Below are positions 39,286-49,142 of a DNA stretch of 64,000 nucleotides, piece by piece. A program made the position numbers and the translations under genes. Each line of letters starts with the position of its first letter. Within the stretch, counting starts at the first letter, position 1. The stretch comes from Aestuariivita sp. (GTDB lineage Bacteria > Pseudomonadota > Alphaproteobacteria > Rhodobacterales > Rhodobacteraceae): assembly GCA_026709985.1 (NCBI GenBank), contig JAPORY010000098.1, positions 1-64,000 of the forward strand, written 5' to 3'. A model generated the notes under the pieces. It searched no databases and was not told where the DNA came from. It was given only the letters and a program-made list of their open reading frames with translations.

Positions 39286-39993
39286 TTGTCACGGCGCAAT
39301 CGCATCATTTCTATGCTCATAGTCGTGTTTCTCGCGGTTAGTGCCTTTGCCCTGTTCGGTGATAATTTGAGTTTTGCCGCATTGCGGGACAACCGTGACG
39401 AACTCTTAGCGTTTCGCGACGATAACTTCGGGGGACTCGTGGTAAGCTTTGTTCTGTTCTATCTTGCTGTTGTCACCTTCTCCTTACCCGGTGCAACGGT
39501 TGCGTCAGTCGCTGGCGGCTTTTTGTTCGGCCAGGGCTTTGGGACGACGCTCAATGTGTTTTCAGCCACAGCGGGTGCGTGCCTGCTGTTTGGTGTTGTA
39601 AGGGCTGGTCTCGGCGATTTTTGGATCGCTAAGGTCAATGCCGCGCCAGATCGGATCAAACGCTTAAACGCCCGCCTGCGCAAAAATGAAGTTTCGGTTT
39701 TGCTGCTGCTGCGACTCGTACCAGTAGTTCCCTTTTTTCTTGCTAACCTGCTCCCGGCTATTGTCGGGGTGAGTTTCTTTCGGTTTTTTTGGACCACCGC
39801 AGTTGGGATCATTCCCGCCGCACTCATTTACACCGCCATCGGGGTCGGGCTCGGCGAGGTTTTTGATCGCGGTCAAGAACCAGACTTCGGGTTATTGCGC
39901 GAACCGCAAGTCGTCCTTCCCATTATTGGCTTGTGTTTACTCGTTTCGTTGCCCCTTCTGATCGACCTATTTTCGAACCGAAGTGAGGACTGA
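39286..39993 (+). CDS. TVP38/TMEM64 (VTT-domain) membrane protein
   Basis: A 235-residue inner-membrane protein of the SNARE-associated/DedA-like superfamily. It has an N-terminal helix, then TFSLPGATVASVAGGFLFG, the family core RLVPVVPFFLANLLPAIVGV and TAVGIIPAALIYTAIGVGLG. Relatives are lipid scramblases or affect metal stress. A TTG start is used with GAGG upstream. The oxidoreductase gene begins two bases after its stop, an often conserved pairing. Confidence 0.9.
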   Translation: MSRRNRIISMLIVVFLAVSAFALFGDNLSFAALRDNRDELLAFRDDNFGGLVVSFVLFYLAVVTFSLPGATVASVAGGFLFGQGFGTTLNVFSATAGACLLFGVVRAGLGDFWIAKVNAAPDRIKRLNARLRKNEVSVLLLLRLVPVVPFFLANLLPAIVGVSFFRFFWTTAVGIIPAALIYTAIGVGLGEVFDRGQEPDFGLLREPQVVLPIIGLCLLVSLPLLIDLFSNRSED

Positions 39994-39995
39994 AA

Positions 39996-41414
39996 TTGCC
40001 AAACATCAAGACGGACATTCTGGTTATTGGCGCCGGTTCTGGCGGACTAGTGGTGGCAGTTGGTGCCGTCCAGATGGGCGAGGATGTTGTTTTGTTGGAG
40101 GGACACAAAATGGGTGGGGATTGCCTGAACAGCGGCTGCATTCCCTCAAAAGCTCTGCTCGCGTGCGGTCATGTCGCTCACAGCCAGGCCTCGTCGGCAC
40201 GCTTTGGAGTATCGGCAGTCAATCCCAATATTGACTTTCCGGCAGTTAAGAATTCGGTACAGGAAATCATAGCCGAGATTGCCCCAAAAGACAGCGCAGA
40301 GCGCCTCGCAAGCTTAGGGGTGCAGCTTATTCGAGAATTTGGGACCTTCGTCTCACCATCAACGGTAAAGGCTGGCCCGTTTACGATTTCAGCCCGTCGG
40401 ATTGTTATTGCTACAGGCTCCCGGCCCATGGTGCCGCCTATTGCGGGCCTTGATCAAATTCCTTTTGACACAAATGATAGCATTTTCGACTTGGACGAGC
40501 GACCCGATCACCTATTGGTTGTGGGCGGTGGCGCGGTCGGAATAGAGATGGCGCAAGCGCATCGGCGGCTTGGCAGTATGGTGACGGTTTTTGAGGCGGA
40601 CCGGATTTTGAATGCCTTCGACGCCGAGCCTGCCGCCGCGGTCCGTGATGCCTTGATCAGCGAGGGTATAAGGATCATTGAGGGTGCAAAGGTATCGAAT
40701 CTCAGTCAGCATGAAGGTGGCATTTTGGTTGATACCGACCGAGGCGATAAGGTTAAAGGATCGCATGTATTGGTTGCCGTCGGGCGCAAGCCAAACCTCG
40801 AGCGGCTCAATTTAGAAGCTGCAGGAATAAAAGCATCGTCCGCGGGAATAACGACAAACGCGAGGCTACGAACCTCAAATCGAAGGGTGTATGCGATTGG
40901 TGATGTTGCGGGCGGCGCTCAATTCACCCATGTTGCTGGATATCACGCCGGTCTGGTGTTACGGGCATTGATGTTCCTGCTGCCGGCACGGGTTACGCCA
41001 ACGGGACTTCCATTAGCAGTATACACCGACCCAGAAATCGCCAGGGTTGGGATGAGCCAGCAGGAAGCCCAAAAACGCTATGGCTCAAAGTTAGCCACAA
41101 GCCGCTTTGATCTGTGTCACAATGATCGGGCGATCACTAACAGAAATACTGTTGGGTTCATTGAAGTCCTAATTGTTCGAGGTCGCCCCGTGGGCGTCAC
41201 AATCGTCGGCCAGCAGGCGGCCGAATTAATTAACTTCTGGTGCCTTGCCCTAAAAAATCGGTTAAGAATGCGTCAGCTTGTTGATATTGTAACGCCCTAC
41301 CCCACTCTTGGCGAACTCAACAAGAGCGTAGCTAGCGCATATTTTGCGCCGAAACTCTTTGAGAATCCGCATGTAAAAGGGCTTGTTACCTTCATTCAGC
41401 GCTGGGTTCCTTGA
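39996..41414 (+). CDS. FAD-dependent pyridine nucleotide-disulfide oxidoreductase
   Basis: A 472-residue enzyme similar to mercuric reductase and dihydrolipoamide dehydrogenase. The FAD motif is VIGAGSGGLVVAVGA, the redox-active disulfide is in GGDCLNSGCIPSKAL, the NAD(P) motif is VVGGGAVGIEMAQ and the second FAD motif VYAIGDVAGG. The C-terminal HPYPTLGE-like segment reads TPYPTLGELN, with Thr in place of the catalytic His of canonical relatives. It lacks a heavy-metal domain. It follows the TVP38 gene, a common partner; the substrate is unknown. Confidence 0.88.
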   Translation: MPNIKTDILVIGAGSGGLVVAVGAVQMGEDVVLLEGHKMGGDCLNSGCIPSKALLACGHVAHSQASSARFGVSAVNPNIDFPAVKNSVQEIIAEIAPKDSAERLASLGVQLIREFGTFVSPSTVKAGPFTISARRIVIATGSRPMVPPIAGLDQIPFDTNDSIFDLDERPDHLLVVGGGAVGIEMAQAHRRLGSMVTVFEADRILNAFDAEPAAAVRDALISEGIRIIEGAKVSNLSQHEGGILVDTDRGDKVKGSHVLVAVGRKPNLERLNLEAAGIKASSAGITTNARLRTSNRRVYAIGDVAGGAQFTHVAGYHAGLVLRALMFLLPARVTPTGLPLAVYTDPEIARVGMSQQEAQKRYGSKLATSRFDLCHNDRAITNRNTVGFIEVLIVRGRPVGVTIVGQQAAELINFWCLALKNRLRMRQLVDIVTPYPTLGELNKSVASAYFAPKLFENPHVKGLVTFIQRWVP

Positions 41415-41428
41415 TTAGGAGAGGAGTT

Positions 41429-42814
41429 ATGTTCAGCTCATTGTCTGGACGCTTTTTGGCACTCACGATCATTTTTGTAATTCTGGCTGAGATTATCATC
41501 CTGGTTCTGCTGGTTTCGCGCTTTCGCGAAGACTACCTGCACGATCGTCTCGAACGGGCCCAAATTGCCTCACTCGCCTTGCTCTCAGAGGGAACCTTTT
41601 CGGATGATCTTGAGACCGAATTGCTTGAGAATGCGGAAGTCACAAACATTGCCTTTTTGCGCAATGAGTTGCGGCAAGTCATATTGTCCTCAGGAGAATT
41701 GCAACCAATCGCAAAAACTTTCGATATGCGCGACCCAAATCCGATACTCCTCATCCGTGATGCCGCCCTGCAAGTTTTCTCGACGGAAAACGAGGTGGTT
41801 CGCGTAATCGGTGCCCCAGTCCGTCGCGCTGGTATTCTGATTGAGTTAACCTTGAAAACGGGTCCGCTTCGTCAGGCCATGATTGAACACGGGGGGCGTA
41901 TTCTGATCGTTTCAGCAATCATCTCAATATCAACTGCGATTTTGCTGTTTGCGGCTGTGCGGTTGCTGATGGTTAAGCCCATTCGCAACTTAATTCGAGC
42001 GATGAAGCTTTATTCAACTTCGCCCGAGGACTCACGCCGCATCATTCAACCGAGAGCGAAAGTCACAGAACTTCGCGAAGCCGAAGATACCCTGAATCAA
42101 CTTCAAACGGAGCTGACGAGATCGCTGCGGCAAAAGGAGCGTCTTGCACAGCTTGGGGAAGCCGTCGCAAAAATTAGTCATGATCTGCGCAACATTCTAA
42201 CCTCGGCGCAACTTTTTGCAGATCGAATAGAATCGTCCAAAGATCCCATGGTGCGGCGTTTTGTTCCGAAAATCGAAAATTCGATTCGTCGCGCTGTTTC
42301 TTTATGCGAAAGTACCCTTGCCTTCGGTCGTGCTGAGGAACCGCCACCAACGCTATCCTTGATCCCACTCAAGGAGATCGTTGTCGATGTTCTCGACAGC
42401 GAACAATTGGCCGAGACGAATAATTCTATTTCACTTGTTGAGGATGTTCCGACGCAGCTAGTCCTTCGTGTCGACCAGGAGCAACTCTTTCGCGTATTAT
42501 CAAACCTCGTGCGGAATGCGCGGCAGGCGATTGACAGCACAGAAGCGCCAGGAGCCGTGAAGATTTCGGCTTGGGATGATCGGGATGCTTGGTGGATTGA
42601 AGTTTCTGACAGCGGACCCGGTTTGCCGGCTCGAGCGAGAGAGCATCTGTTTTCGCCGTTTCAAGGCAGCGCACATCAAGGCGGGACAGGTTTGGGACTT
42701 GCGATCTCGCAAGAACTGATTCGAGGTCATGGCGGAACCCTATCCTTACGACATTCGGGATCAGAGGGAACGGCCTTTTTGATCCAATTGCCGAAGGGAG
42801 ATGCCACGATTTAA
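41429..42814 (+). CDS. Sensor histidine kinase
   Basis: A 461-residue membrane kinase. Two helices (about residues 11-32 and 155-180) flank a periplasmic sensor segment; a HAMP-like region follows. The phosphoacceptor H-box is AKISHDLRNIL, then NLVRNARQAI (N-box), DSGPGLPARA (G1) and GTGLGLAIS (G2). The ATG at 41429 has AGGAGAGGAG before it; the upstream TTG overlapping the oxidoreductase is less likely. No response regulator gene is adjacent, so the partner is elsewhere. Confidence 0.88.
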   Translation: MFSSLSGRFLALTIIFVILAEIIILVLLVSRFREDYLHDRLERAQIASLALLSEGTFSDDLETELLENAEVTNIAFLRNELRQVILSSGELQPIAKTFDMRDPNPILLIRDAALQVFSTENEVVRVIGAPVRRAGILIELTLKTGPLRQAMIEHGGRILIVSAIISISTAILLFAAVRLLMVKPIRNLIRAMKLYSTSPEDSRRIIQPRAKVTELREAEDTLNQLQTELTRSLRQKERLAQLGEAVAKISHDLRNILTSAQLFADRIESSKDPMVRRFVPKIENSIRRAVSLCESTLAFGRAEEPPPTLSLIPLKEIVVDVLDSEQLAETNNSISLVEDVPTQLVLRVDQEQLFRVLSNLVRNARQAIDSTEAPGAVKISAWDDRDAWWIEVSDSGPGLPARAREHLFSPFQGSAHQGGTGLGLAISQELIRGHGGTLSLRHSGSEGTAFLIQLPKGDATI

Positions 42815-42899
42815 GCCAACGTTTAGGTCGCACGACCACCGAGCAATTGCGACGTCAAATCAAACCAATTGTAACGGACCGAAATATTTCCTGCACCCT

Positions 42900-42925
42900 G
42901 AATATTTTTTGTTAATCGTGGGATC
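42900..42925. repeat. Third, diverged copy of the GTGGGATC repeat
   Basis: The sequence AATATTTTTTGTTAATCGTG followed by GGATC resembles 38891-38912 (AATATTTTTTTAGCGTG, then GGATC), differing by a small insertion and substitutions. It lies about 120 bases upstream of a tRNA-Arg gene. Confidence 0.5.
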
Positions 42926-43046
42926 ATTCTGACCGATTCCGCAATTGAGATCAAACGAGAGTAATTCACCCCGTGAAAAAGTTTAACCTTTCACTAATGG
43001 CAACGGTTGCAATTATGCAAAGAGGTCGTTAAGTGATGGTCTCGTC

Positions 43047-43123
43047 GGACCGATAGCTCAGTTGGATAGAGCACTTGACTTCGAATCAAGGGGTCGGGGG
43101 TTCGAGTCCTCCTCGGTCCGCCA
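43047..43123 (+). tRNA. tRNA-Arg (anticodon TCG)
   Basis: A 77-base cloverleaf with encoded CCA. The acceptor stem GGACCGA pairs with TCGGTCC, D arm GCTC/GAGC, anticodon stem CTTGA/TCAAG with loop CTTCGAA (anticodon TCG, reads CGA), and T arm with TTCGAGT. It is very similar to the second tRNA-Arg 1.85 kb away. Confidence 0.96.
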
Positions 43124-43443
43124 TAAAGTAAGACAGCCACGAATTTCAAAAATCCGATCCTTTTGGTTGTCGCCTTTGATCTTCTGCTCAATAACATGAA
43201 TTCTGGGCCAACAAGAGGTGCTCTTTCGTCTTCTGCACCCAAAGCAGACTGACGCTGTCTGCGTCGCGAATCGGGATCAAAATAAGACCTTGGCTATTTT
43301 CTTGTCAGTGTTTGAGGCTCTCGGAATCGAATAGGTTTGGCTCGGCAGATCTAAAATCAACTTGAAACGATCTCTGTATGCTGGGATTAGCCTATTCGGG
43401 CGCTGGTGATGGATCATGACCGTCTGCATGAGAGGCAATTAGG
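43124..43443. other. Spacer after tRNA-Arg, nothing recognised
   Basis: About 320 bases. No integrase, attachment repeat or gene is apparent; GGCAATTAGG just precedes the aldo/keto reductase start. Confidence 0.4.
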
Positions 43444-44487
43444 ATGAAACGAAACGTACTTGGCAATACTGATTTACGGGTCCCAGAGTTATGTCTAGGC
43501 TCAATGACTTGGGGGTATCGAAATTCTGCCGATGAAGCCTTCGCGCAGATAGAATTTGCTCTTGACCGAGGCATAAATTTTATCGACACGGCAGAGATGT
43601 ATCCGTTTTGTCCCAATATTGGTGAATTTTTGGGAAGAACTGAACAAATTATTGGCGATTGGAATGCCAAATCCAAGCGCCGATCAGAGTATATTCTAGC
43701 CACCAAACATTCGGGGGCTGGCTTGAGAGCTGCGCGGGACGGCGCACCCATTACGGCTGAATCTATACCGCTCGCAATTGAAGGTTCGTTAAGGAGATTA
43801 AAAACTGACTATATTGATCTCTACCAGTTTCATTGGCCTAACCGCGGAAGTTACATGTTCAGGCAAAACTGGGCGTATGATCCGTCGCATCAAGTCAAAT
43901 CAGAAACTCTCGACAATATGCGTGAGTGTTTGCAAGCTTTGGAAACTGAGGTTCAACGCGGTACAATCCGACATTTTGGTTTATCGAATGAGAGTTGCTG
44001 GGGAACTTCGCAGTGGCTTCAGATTTCGGAGGCAGGAGTAGGCCCCCAAGTCGTCTCCATTCAGAACGAATACTCCCTCTTATGCCGACTCTATGACACT
44101 GATCTTGCAGAATTGAGTGTCAACGAAAATGTGGGACTGCTGGCTTTTTCACCACTGGCAACTGGTCTGTTGACGGGAAAATATCAAGATGGAGCCGTGC
44201 CGAAAGGGTCAAGGATGGAAATGGGAGCGAACTTGGGAGGACGGGCAACTCCTCAATCTTTTGCTGCCGTTCAAGCCTACCTCGAAATCGCCGGTCGTCA
44301 TCAAATTGATCCCGTACATCTCTCGCTCGCGTTCTGCCGAACCCGACCCTTTATGGCGTCAGCAATTTTTGGCGCGACCTCTCTTACTCAGCTTGAGACT
44401 GTCATAAACTCAGCAGATGTCGAGTTATCAGACGAAGTCTTGGAGGAAATTAATCAAGTACACCAAGCGCATCCGATGCCCTTTTGA
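43444..44487 (+). CDS. Aldo/keto reductase (Tas-like)
   Basis: A 347-residue NADPH-dependent TIM-barrel oxidoreductase. The active-site Asp/Tyr are in GINFIDTAEMYP, the Lys in LATKHSG, the His in DLYQFHWPNR, and the cofactor part contains FSPLATGLLTGKY. The sequence is close to the Tas/YakC-type group (long form). It lies between the two tRNA-Arg genes and shows no operon partner; the physiological substrate is unknown. Confidence 0.9.
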   Translation: MKRNVLGNTDLRVPELCLGSMTWGYRNSADEAFAQIEFALDRGINFIDTAEMYPFCPNIGEFLGRTEQIIGDWNAKSKRRSEYILATKHSGAGLRAARDGAPITAESIPLAIEGSLRRLKTDYIDLYQFHWPNRGSYMFRQNWAYDPSHQVKSETLDNMRECLQALETEVQRGTIRHFGLSNESCWGTSQWLQISEAGVGPQVVSIQNEYSLLCRLYDTDLAELSVNENVGLLAFSPLATGLLTGKYQDGAVPKGSRMEMGANLGGRATPQSFAAVQAYLEIAGRHQIDPVHLSLAFCRTRPFMASAIFGATSLTQLETVINSADVELSDEVLEEINQVHQAHPMPF

Positions 44488-44971
44488 AAAACAAAAGCAA
44501 CCGAGTAATCTTATTCGATTATACTCGCCCAATTTTGGCGTGCTATAGCTATTTGCCGCAACAAATTGATTGCCGCCTATGCGCACATGATAAACTATTC
44601 TTCTTACCTGCTCAGTTGCAAAATCATTCGCACTTTAAGACTGACCGACAAGTACGGAGTCTTGTGTAGATCAATAGCGTCGGCTGGAAGCAAGGTGTGA
44701 ATTGAACTGCGCGGATTTTATCTATTCGCCGCTCGTTCACGCTTTGGTTTCCTCTTGGAATTCGCACGGGGATTACTCAATGGTGTGCAATTTTTTGGCG
44801 AGAGAACTATGCTTTATCTGTTTTTTGTGAAGAGTTAGTGCCAAAACGAGCAAGGCCGCAACGGGTCTCTCAAATGTCTGATCTAGAGGCCCACCCAATT
44901 TCATCACCGCTAAAGCGGGTTGCTTGAAGCATTGCAATCTATCTTTCTTATCTTTAAGTGGTGAACGTCAC
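44488..44971. other. Spacer before second tRNA-Arg
   Basis: About 485 bases without a recognisable gene or repeat; short frames only. Confidence 0.4.
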
Positions 44972-45048
44972 GGACCGGTAGCTCAGTTGGATAGAGTACT
45001 TGACTACGAATCAAGGGGTCAGGGGTTCGAATCCTCTCCGGTCCGCCA
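44972..45048 (+). tRNA. tRNA-Arg (anticodon ACG)
   Basis: A 77-base cloverleaf with encoded CCA: acceptor GGACCGG/CCGGTCC, D arm GCTC/GAGT, anticodon stem CTTGA/TCAAG with loop CTACGAA (anticodon ACG, read after A34 deamination), T arm with TTCGAAT. Its anticodon stem and D loop are nearly identical to the first copy, suggesting duplication and anticodon change. Confidence 0.96.
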
Positions 45049-45203
45049 CTCTTCCAATAGAGACAGCGGAAGACAGGAATTGTTCTGAAATGGCTTCAGC
45101 CACCCTCGGTCCATAATCTTTGCGTTGGAACGACAATAAATTTAGGCGCTAAACTTTCGATACCGACAGAAATGCTCCGATGACTTGATGAGAAGGGAGA
45201 ATA

Positions 45204-47411
45204 ATGACTGACCATCCGCGCGCTGACATTATCTATACAAAAGTCGACGAGGCCCCAGAACTCGCCTCAGCGTCTTTACTACCGATCATCCAGCGATTTG
45301 CTCGCTCCGCTCAAGTAACAGTTGCCTCGCGTGATATCTCCCTCGCTGGTCGCATCCTCGCCGCCTTCGGTGATGCATTGCCGGCAGAACAGATACAGCG
45401 TGATGACCTCGGAGAATTGGCGCAACTCGTTCAAACCTCAGAAGCAAATGTAATCAAATTACCGAACATCTCGGCGTCAATGCCGCAGCTGTTATCGGCT
45501 ATTGATGAACTCCAAGGGCAGGGATACGCAGTCCCCGACTATCCAGAGGTCCCCAAGTCAGAAGCTGAGGAAGAAATCCGTGCCAAATATGACCAAATCA
45601 AAGGCTCCGCTGTCAATCCGGTATTGCGTGAAGGGAATTCGGACCGTCGAGCAGCGAAGGCCGTAAAGGCGTTCGCGAAGACTAATCCCCATCACATGGG
45701 TGAGTGGAAGCCTGACTCTCGAACTCGGGTTGCGACGATGTCCAAAGGTGACTTTCGCAACAACGAGAAATCAATAACTCTAGCGGAAGATTGTACCGTC
45801 CGAGTCGTTCACCACACAGTAGAAGGCGCTTCAATTGTGCTCAAAGACAACCTGCACCTGCCTGCGGGTACAGTCGTCGACGCAACATTCATGTCGTCAA
45901 TAGATCTCGACAACTTTTTGATGTCCGAGATCGAAAAGACCCGAGCGGACGGCCTTTTGTTCTCGCTGCATATGAAAGCCACGATGATGAAGGTCTCGGA
46001 CCCGATTATTTTTGGTCGCGCGGTCAGAGCCTTTCTTGCACCCGTCTTTGAAAGGTTTGAGACAGACCTCGCGGCCCTTGGCGTCAATCCAAATTCAGGG
46101 CTTGGGGATTTGCTTGATCGCGTCAAGGAGCGTCCCGATATCCTTGCCGAAATTGATCGGGTCCTCAATATGAGACCGGCAATGTATATGGTCGATTCAG
46201 ATCGAGGCATCACAAATCTGCATGTGCCCTCCGACGTGATCATTGACGCATCCATGCCCGCGCTCATCCGCTCCGGCGGCAAGGGTTGGGGGCCTGACGG
46301 ACAAGCCGCCGACGCCGTGTGCGTCATTCCTGATAGTTCCTATGCGCCAGTTTATGATGAAACGATCGCGTTTTTTAAAGAAAACGGAAAACTCAACCCT
46401 GCCGCGGCCGGCACCGTCCAAAACATCGGCCTGATGGCCCAGAAGGCAGAAGAATATGGATCGCATCCGACGACATTTTTGCTGTCTTCAGCCGGTGTGG
46501 TAGAGTTTGTTCTTGCTGACAATAGTATTCTAATCGAACACAGCGTTAACGCTGGCGATATCTGGCGGATGGCATCAACCCGTAAAGCTGCCATCGAAGA
46601 TTGGGTCAATCTCGCCATTGAGCGCCAAAAAGCGGAAGGCTACGAAGCAATATTCTGGCTTGACGCGAGCCGCGCTCACGACGCCGAACTGATCAAGTAT
46701 GTCGACAAAATCCTCGCCGAACAGAATGCCACGGCAAACTTTCAAATCATGGCACCGCGTGAAGCTACCCGAAAGACGTTGGAAACGATCACCGCCGGTA
46801 AGAATTCTATCGCGATCACCGGAAATGTCTTGCGCGATTACTTAACAGACCTGTTCCCAATCCTTGAACTTGCAACCTCGGCTAAAATGCTATCAATCGT
46901 CAAGTTAATGAAAGGCGGGGGCTTGTTTGAGACCGGGGCCGGTGGGTCAGCTCCAAAGCATGTACAGCAATTGCTTGAGGAAAATCATCTGCGATGGGAT
47001 AGTCTGGGTGAGTTTTGCGCGCTCGCAGAGAGTTTCAAGTTTCTTGGTCAAAGGACGAACAACAAAAAGGCAATCGTTCTTGGCGAGGCTATTGAAGTGG
47101 CAACGCAGGGTGTTTTGAATCATGATCGATCGCCAAAGCGCAAAGTTGGCCAGACCGATAATCGTGACAGTCATTACTGGTTCGCTCGGTATTGGGCAGA
47201 GGCGCTCTCTGAACAAAGCGATGACGCGGCACTTGCGGCTGAATTTAGCGATCTTGCCGCGCAGCTAGCATCGGCCGAACAAGCCATTGTCAGCGAATTG
47301 GCTGCGGCCCAAGGAGAACCCGTTGACCTCGGCGGTTATTATCACCCCGATCCTGAAAAGGTGAAAACCGTGATGCGATCCTCGCCGACATTTAATGAAC
47401 TTATTGGTTGA
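45204..47411 (+). CDS. icd: Monomeric NADP-dependent isocitrate dehydrogenase
   Basis: A 735-residue type II isocitrate dehydrogenase converting isocitrate to 2-oxoglutarate in the TCA cycle. The monomeric enzyme is about 80 kDa, twice the subunit of the dimeric form, and this length fits. Typical blocks are ADIIYTKVDEAPELAS at the start, GNSDRRAAKAVK, and FETGAGGSAPKHVQQLLEEN followed by WDSLGE near the C-terminal third. A ribosome site GAAGGGAGA precedes the ATG. It is transcribed alone after the tRNA. Confidence 0.96.
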   Translation: MTDHPRADIIYTKVDEAPELASASLLPIIQRFARSAQVTVASRDISLAGRILAAFGDALPAEQIQRDDLGELAQLVQTSEANVIKLPNISASMPQLLSAIDELQGQGYAVPDYPEVPKSEAEEEIRAKYDQIKGSAVNPVLREGNSDRRAAKAVKAFAKTNPHHMGEWKPDSRTRVATMSKGDFRNNEKSITLAEDCTVRVVHHTVEGASIVLKDNLHLPAGTVVDATFMSSIDLDNFLMSEIEKTRADGLLFSLHMKATMMKVSDPIIFGRAVRAFLAPVFERFETDLAALGVNPNSGLGDLLDRVKERPDILAEIDRVLNMRPAMYMVDSDRGITNLHVPSDVIIDASMPALIRSGGKGWGPDGQAADAVCVIPDSSYAPVYDETIAFFKENGKLNPAAAGTVQNIGLMAQKAEEYGSHPTTFLLSSAGVVEFVLADNSILIEHSVNAGDIWRMASTRKAAIEDWVNLAIERQKAEGYEAIFWLDASRAHDAELIKYVDKILAEQNATANFQIMAPREATRKTLETITAGKNSIAITGNVLRDYLTDLFPILELATSAKMLSIVKLMKGGGLFETGAGGSAPKHVQQLLEENHLRWDSLGEFCALAESFKFLGQRTNNKKAIVLGEAIEVATQGVLNHDRSPKRKVGQTDNRDSHYWFARYWAEALSEQSDDAALAAEFSDLAAQLASAEQAIVSELAAAQGEPVDLGGYYHPDPEKVKTVMRSSPTFNELIG

Positions 47412-47567
47412 TTGCCGTTCATCTCTTCACCAATAACGAAGTCGGCATTCGCAAGTGGTTCTTTACCAACAGCAACCCATTATCATACGATACAGCTTAG
47501 ATAGTGCTTCGGCTCAATTCGCAAATCTGCCGCTGGCAATCGCGGCCTGAACATTGGAAAAACAACC

Positions 47568-48110
47568 ATGAAAATGCAAGATAGCCGCGAGATTAGAGCA
47601 GCGAGAGAGGTCGTTTTTAACGCAATTGTGGATCCCGAGGTTCTCAAAGAATGTATTGCTGGTGCGGAAAGCGTTAATGGTAACGTAGATGACGGCTATG
47701 AAGCCGTGGTGACGCAAAAGGTTGGCCCAGTAAAAGCAACCTTTAAGGGACAGGTGACCATTTCTGATATTGTCGGATCGGAGGCTCTCACAATTACGGG
47801 CTCAGGTAAAGGTGGCGCAGCAGGCTTTGCCAACGGCAGTGCGGTGGTCACTCTTTCCGATCTGGGCGATGCGGTCACAAAACTATCCTATGAAATTGAG
47901 GTGAAAATCGGAGGTAAGCTCGCGCAGATTGGCAGTCGAATCATTGAAGCCTTCGCCAAAAAGATGGCAGACAAGTTCTTCACGCAACTTCAAGACTACT
48001 TAGAGTTAGAGGTCGAGGAGGAGACCGAGAAAGACGACTTAACTGAAGACAACACGACGGCTAACGAAGGGCGAGCGAAGTGGTACAAGCGAATGATTGG
48101 CAAGGCGTAA
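47568..48110 (+). CDS. CoxG/SRPBCC-family protein (CO dehydrogenase subunit G-like)
   Basis: A 180-residue protein with the family start KMQDSREIRAAREVVFNAI, CIAGAESV and FANGSAVVTLSDLGDAVTKL, then a C-terminal acidic/Thr-rich tail. The fold is a START-like ligand cavity; relatives help mature or anchor molybdenum CO-dehydrogenase-type enzymes. No cox genes are near, so it may serve another role. Its ATG follows a weak ribosome site. Confidence 0.85.
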   Translation: MKMQDSREIRAAREVVFNAIVDPEVLKECIAGAESVNGNVDDGYEAVVTQKVGPVKATFKGQVTISDIVGSEALTITGSGKGGAAGFANGSAVVTLSDLGDAVTKLSYEIEVKIGGKLAQIGSRIIEAFAKKMADKFFTQLQDYLELEVEEETEKDDLTEDNTTANEGRAKWYKRMIGKA

Positions 48111-48200
48111 GTTGCCCCAAAAACGACTGATACTGGCTCGTAACTAACCCAACCAACATACAACTGTGGCAAATCCCTGGAATCTATTGGCTCAAGGCGA

Positions 48201-49142
48201 ATGGAAGACATCGTTACTATTAAAGATGTGCGCAAGACCTATGCGGACGGCTTTGAGGCACTAAAGGGAATCTCGCTCAACATCAAGGAAGGTGAGATTC
48301 TCGCTTTGCTTGGGCCGAATGGCGCTGGCAAGACGACCTTGATCTCGGCAATCTGCGGCATCGCGAGGCTCTCGTCCGGTTCAGTCACTGTTGGCGGCTT
48401 CGATATCATATCACAATATCGCAAGGCCCGATCACTCATCGGACTGGTACCGCAAGAAATCGCCTTAGATCCGTTTGCTCGCGTTATGCACGCGGTCAGA
48501 TTTACCCGCGGCGTCTTTGGAAAGCGCAAAAACGATGCCTATCTCGAGGAGCTTCTCAAGAAGCTATCGCTCTGGGACAAACGCTCTAGCCAATTGAATA
48601 CCCTATCGGGCGGCATGCGACGGCGAGTTATGATCGCTAAGGCCCTGAGTCATGAGCCAAGAATCTTATTCCTCGACGAACCGACAGCAGGAGTTGATGT
48701 CGAATTGCGTCGCGATATGTGGAAGACAGTCGCGGCCTTAAAAGCGACTGGTGTTACGATCATTCTGACCACTCATTTTATTGAAGAAGCCGAAGCGATG
48801 GCTGATCGTGTCGGCGTCATCATGAATGGTCGTCTGCTACTGGTGCAGGAAAAAAATCAGCTCATGCAACAAATGGGACAAAAGGAACTAGAGATTCAAC
48901 TTAACGAGCCGATTGCGACTATACCGTCAGATCTCGTAGAATATGGTTTGGAATTAATCAACAATGGTCGAAGCTTGGTTTATCGTTACGATAGAAATCG
49001 AACCCGCAAAGGAATTCGTAAACTCTTAGCCGATGTCAGCGCTGCCGGGCTTGTTATGCAAGATTTGAAAACGCGGCAGTCAAGCTTGGAAGATATATTC
49101 GTTGATTTAATTGCCGCAGCAGAAACACGAGATCTGGCATGA
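48201..49142 (+). CDS. ABC-2 type exporter ATP-binding protein
   Basis: A 313-residue ATPase. Walker [10 protein letters not shown], signature [15 protein letters not shown], Walker [13 protein letters not shown], and the switch [11 protein letters not shown]. The C-terminal extension matches DrrA/NodI-type exporters. Its stop overlaps the start of the permease gene by four bases (ATGA), so the two form one exporter. The substrate is unknown. Confidence 0.93.
   Translation: MEDIVTIKDVRKTYADGFEALKGISLNIKEGEILALLGPNGAGKTTLISAICGIARLSSGSVTVGGFDIISQYRKARSLIGLVPQEIALDPFARVMHAVRFTRGVFGKRKNDAYLEELLKKLSLWDKRSSQLNTLSGGMRRRVMIAKALSHEPRILFLDEPTAGVDVELRRDMWKTVAALKATGVTIILTTHFIEEAEAMADRVGVIMNGRLLLVQEKNQLMQQMGQKELEIQLNEPIATIPSDLVEYGLELINNGRSLVYRYDRNRTRKGIRKLLADVSAAGLVMQDLKTRQSSLEDIFVDLIAAAETRDLA

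Noticed and set aside
42994..43242. Minus-strand 82-codon frame across the tRNA-Arg
   Set aside because: It is the well-known false protein read from the antisense of a tRNA (sequence GGPRRTRTPDPLIRSQVLYP).
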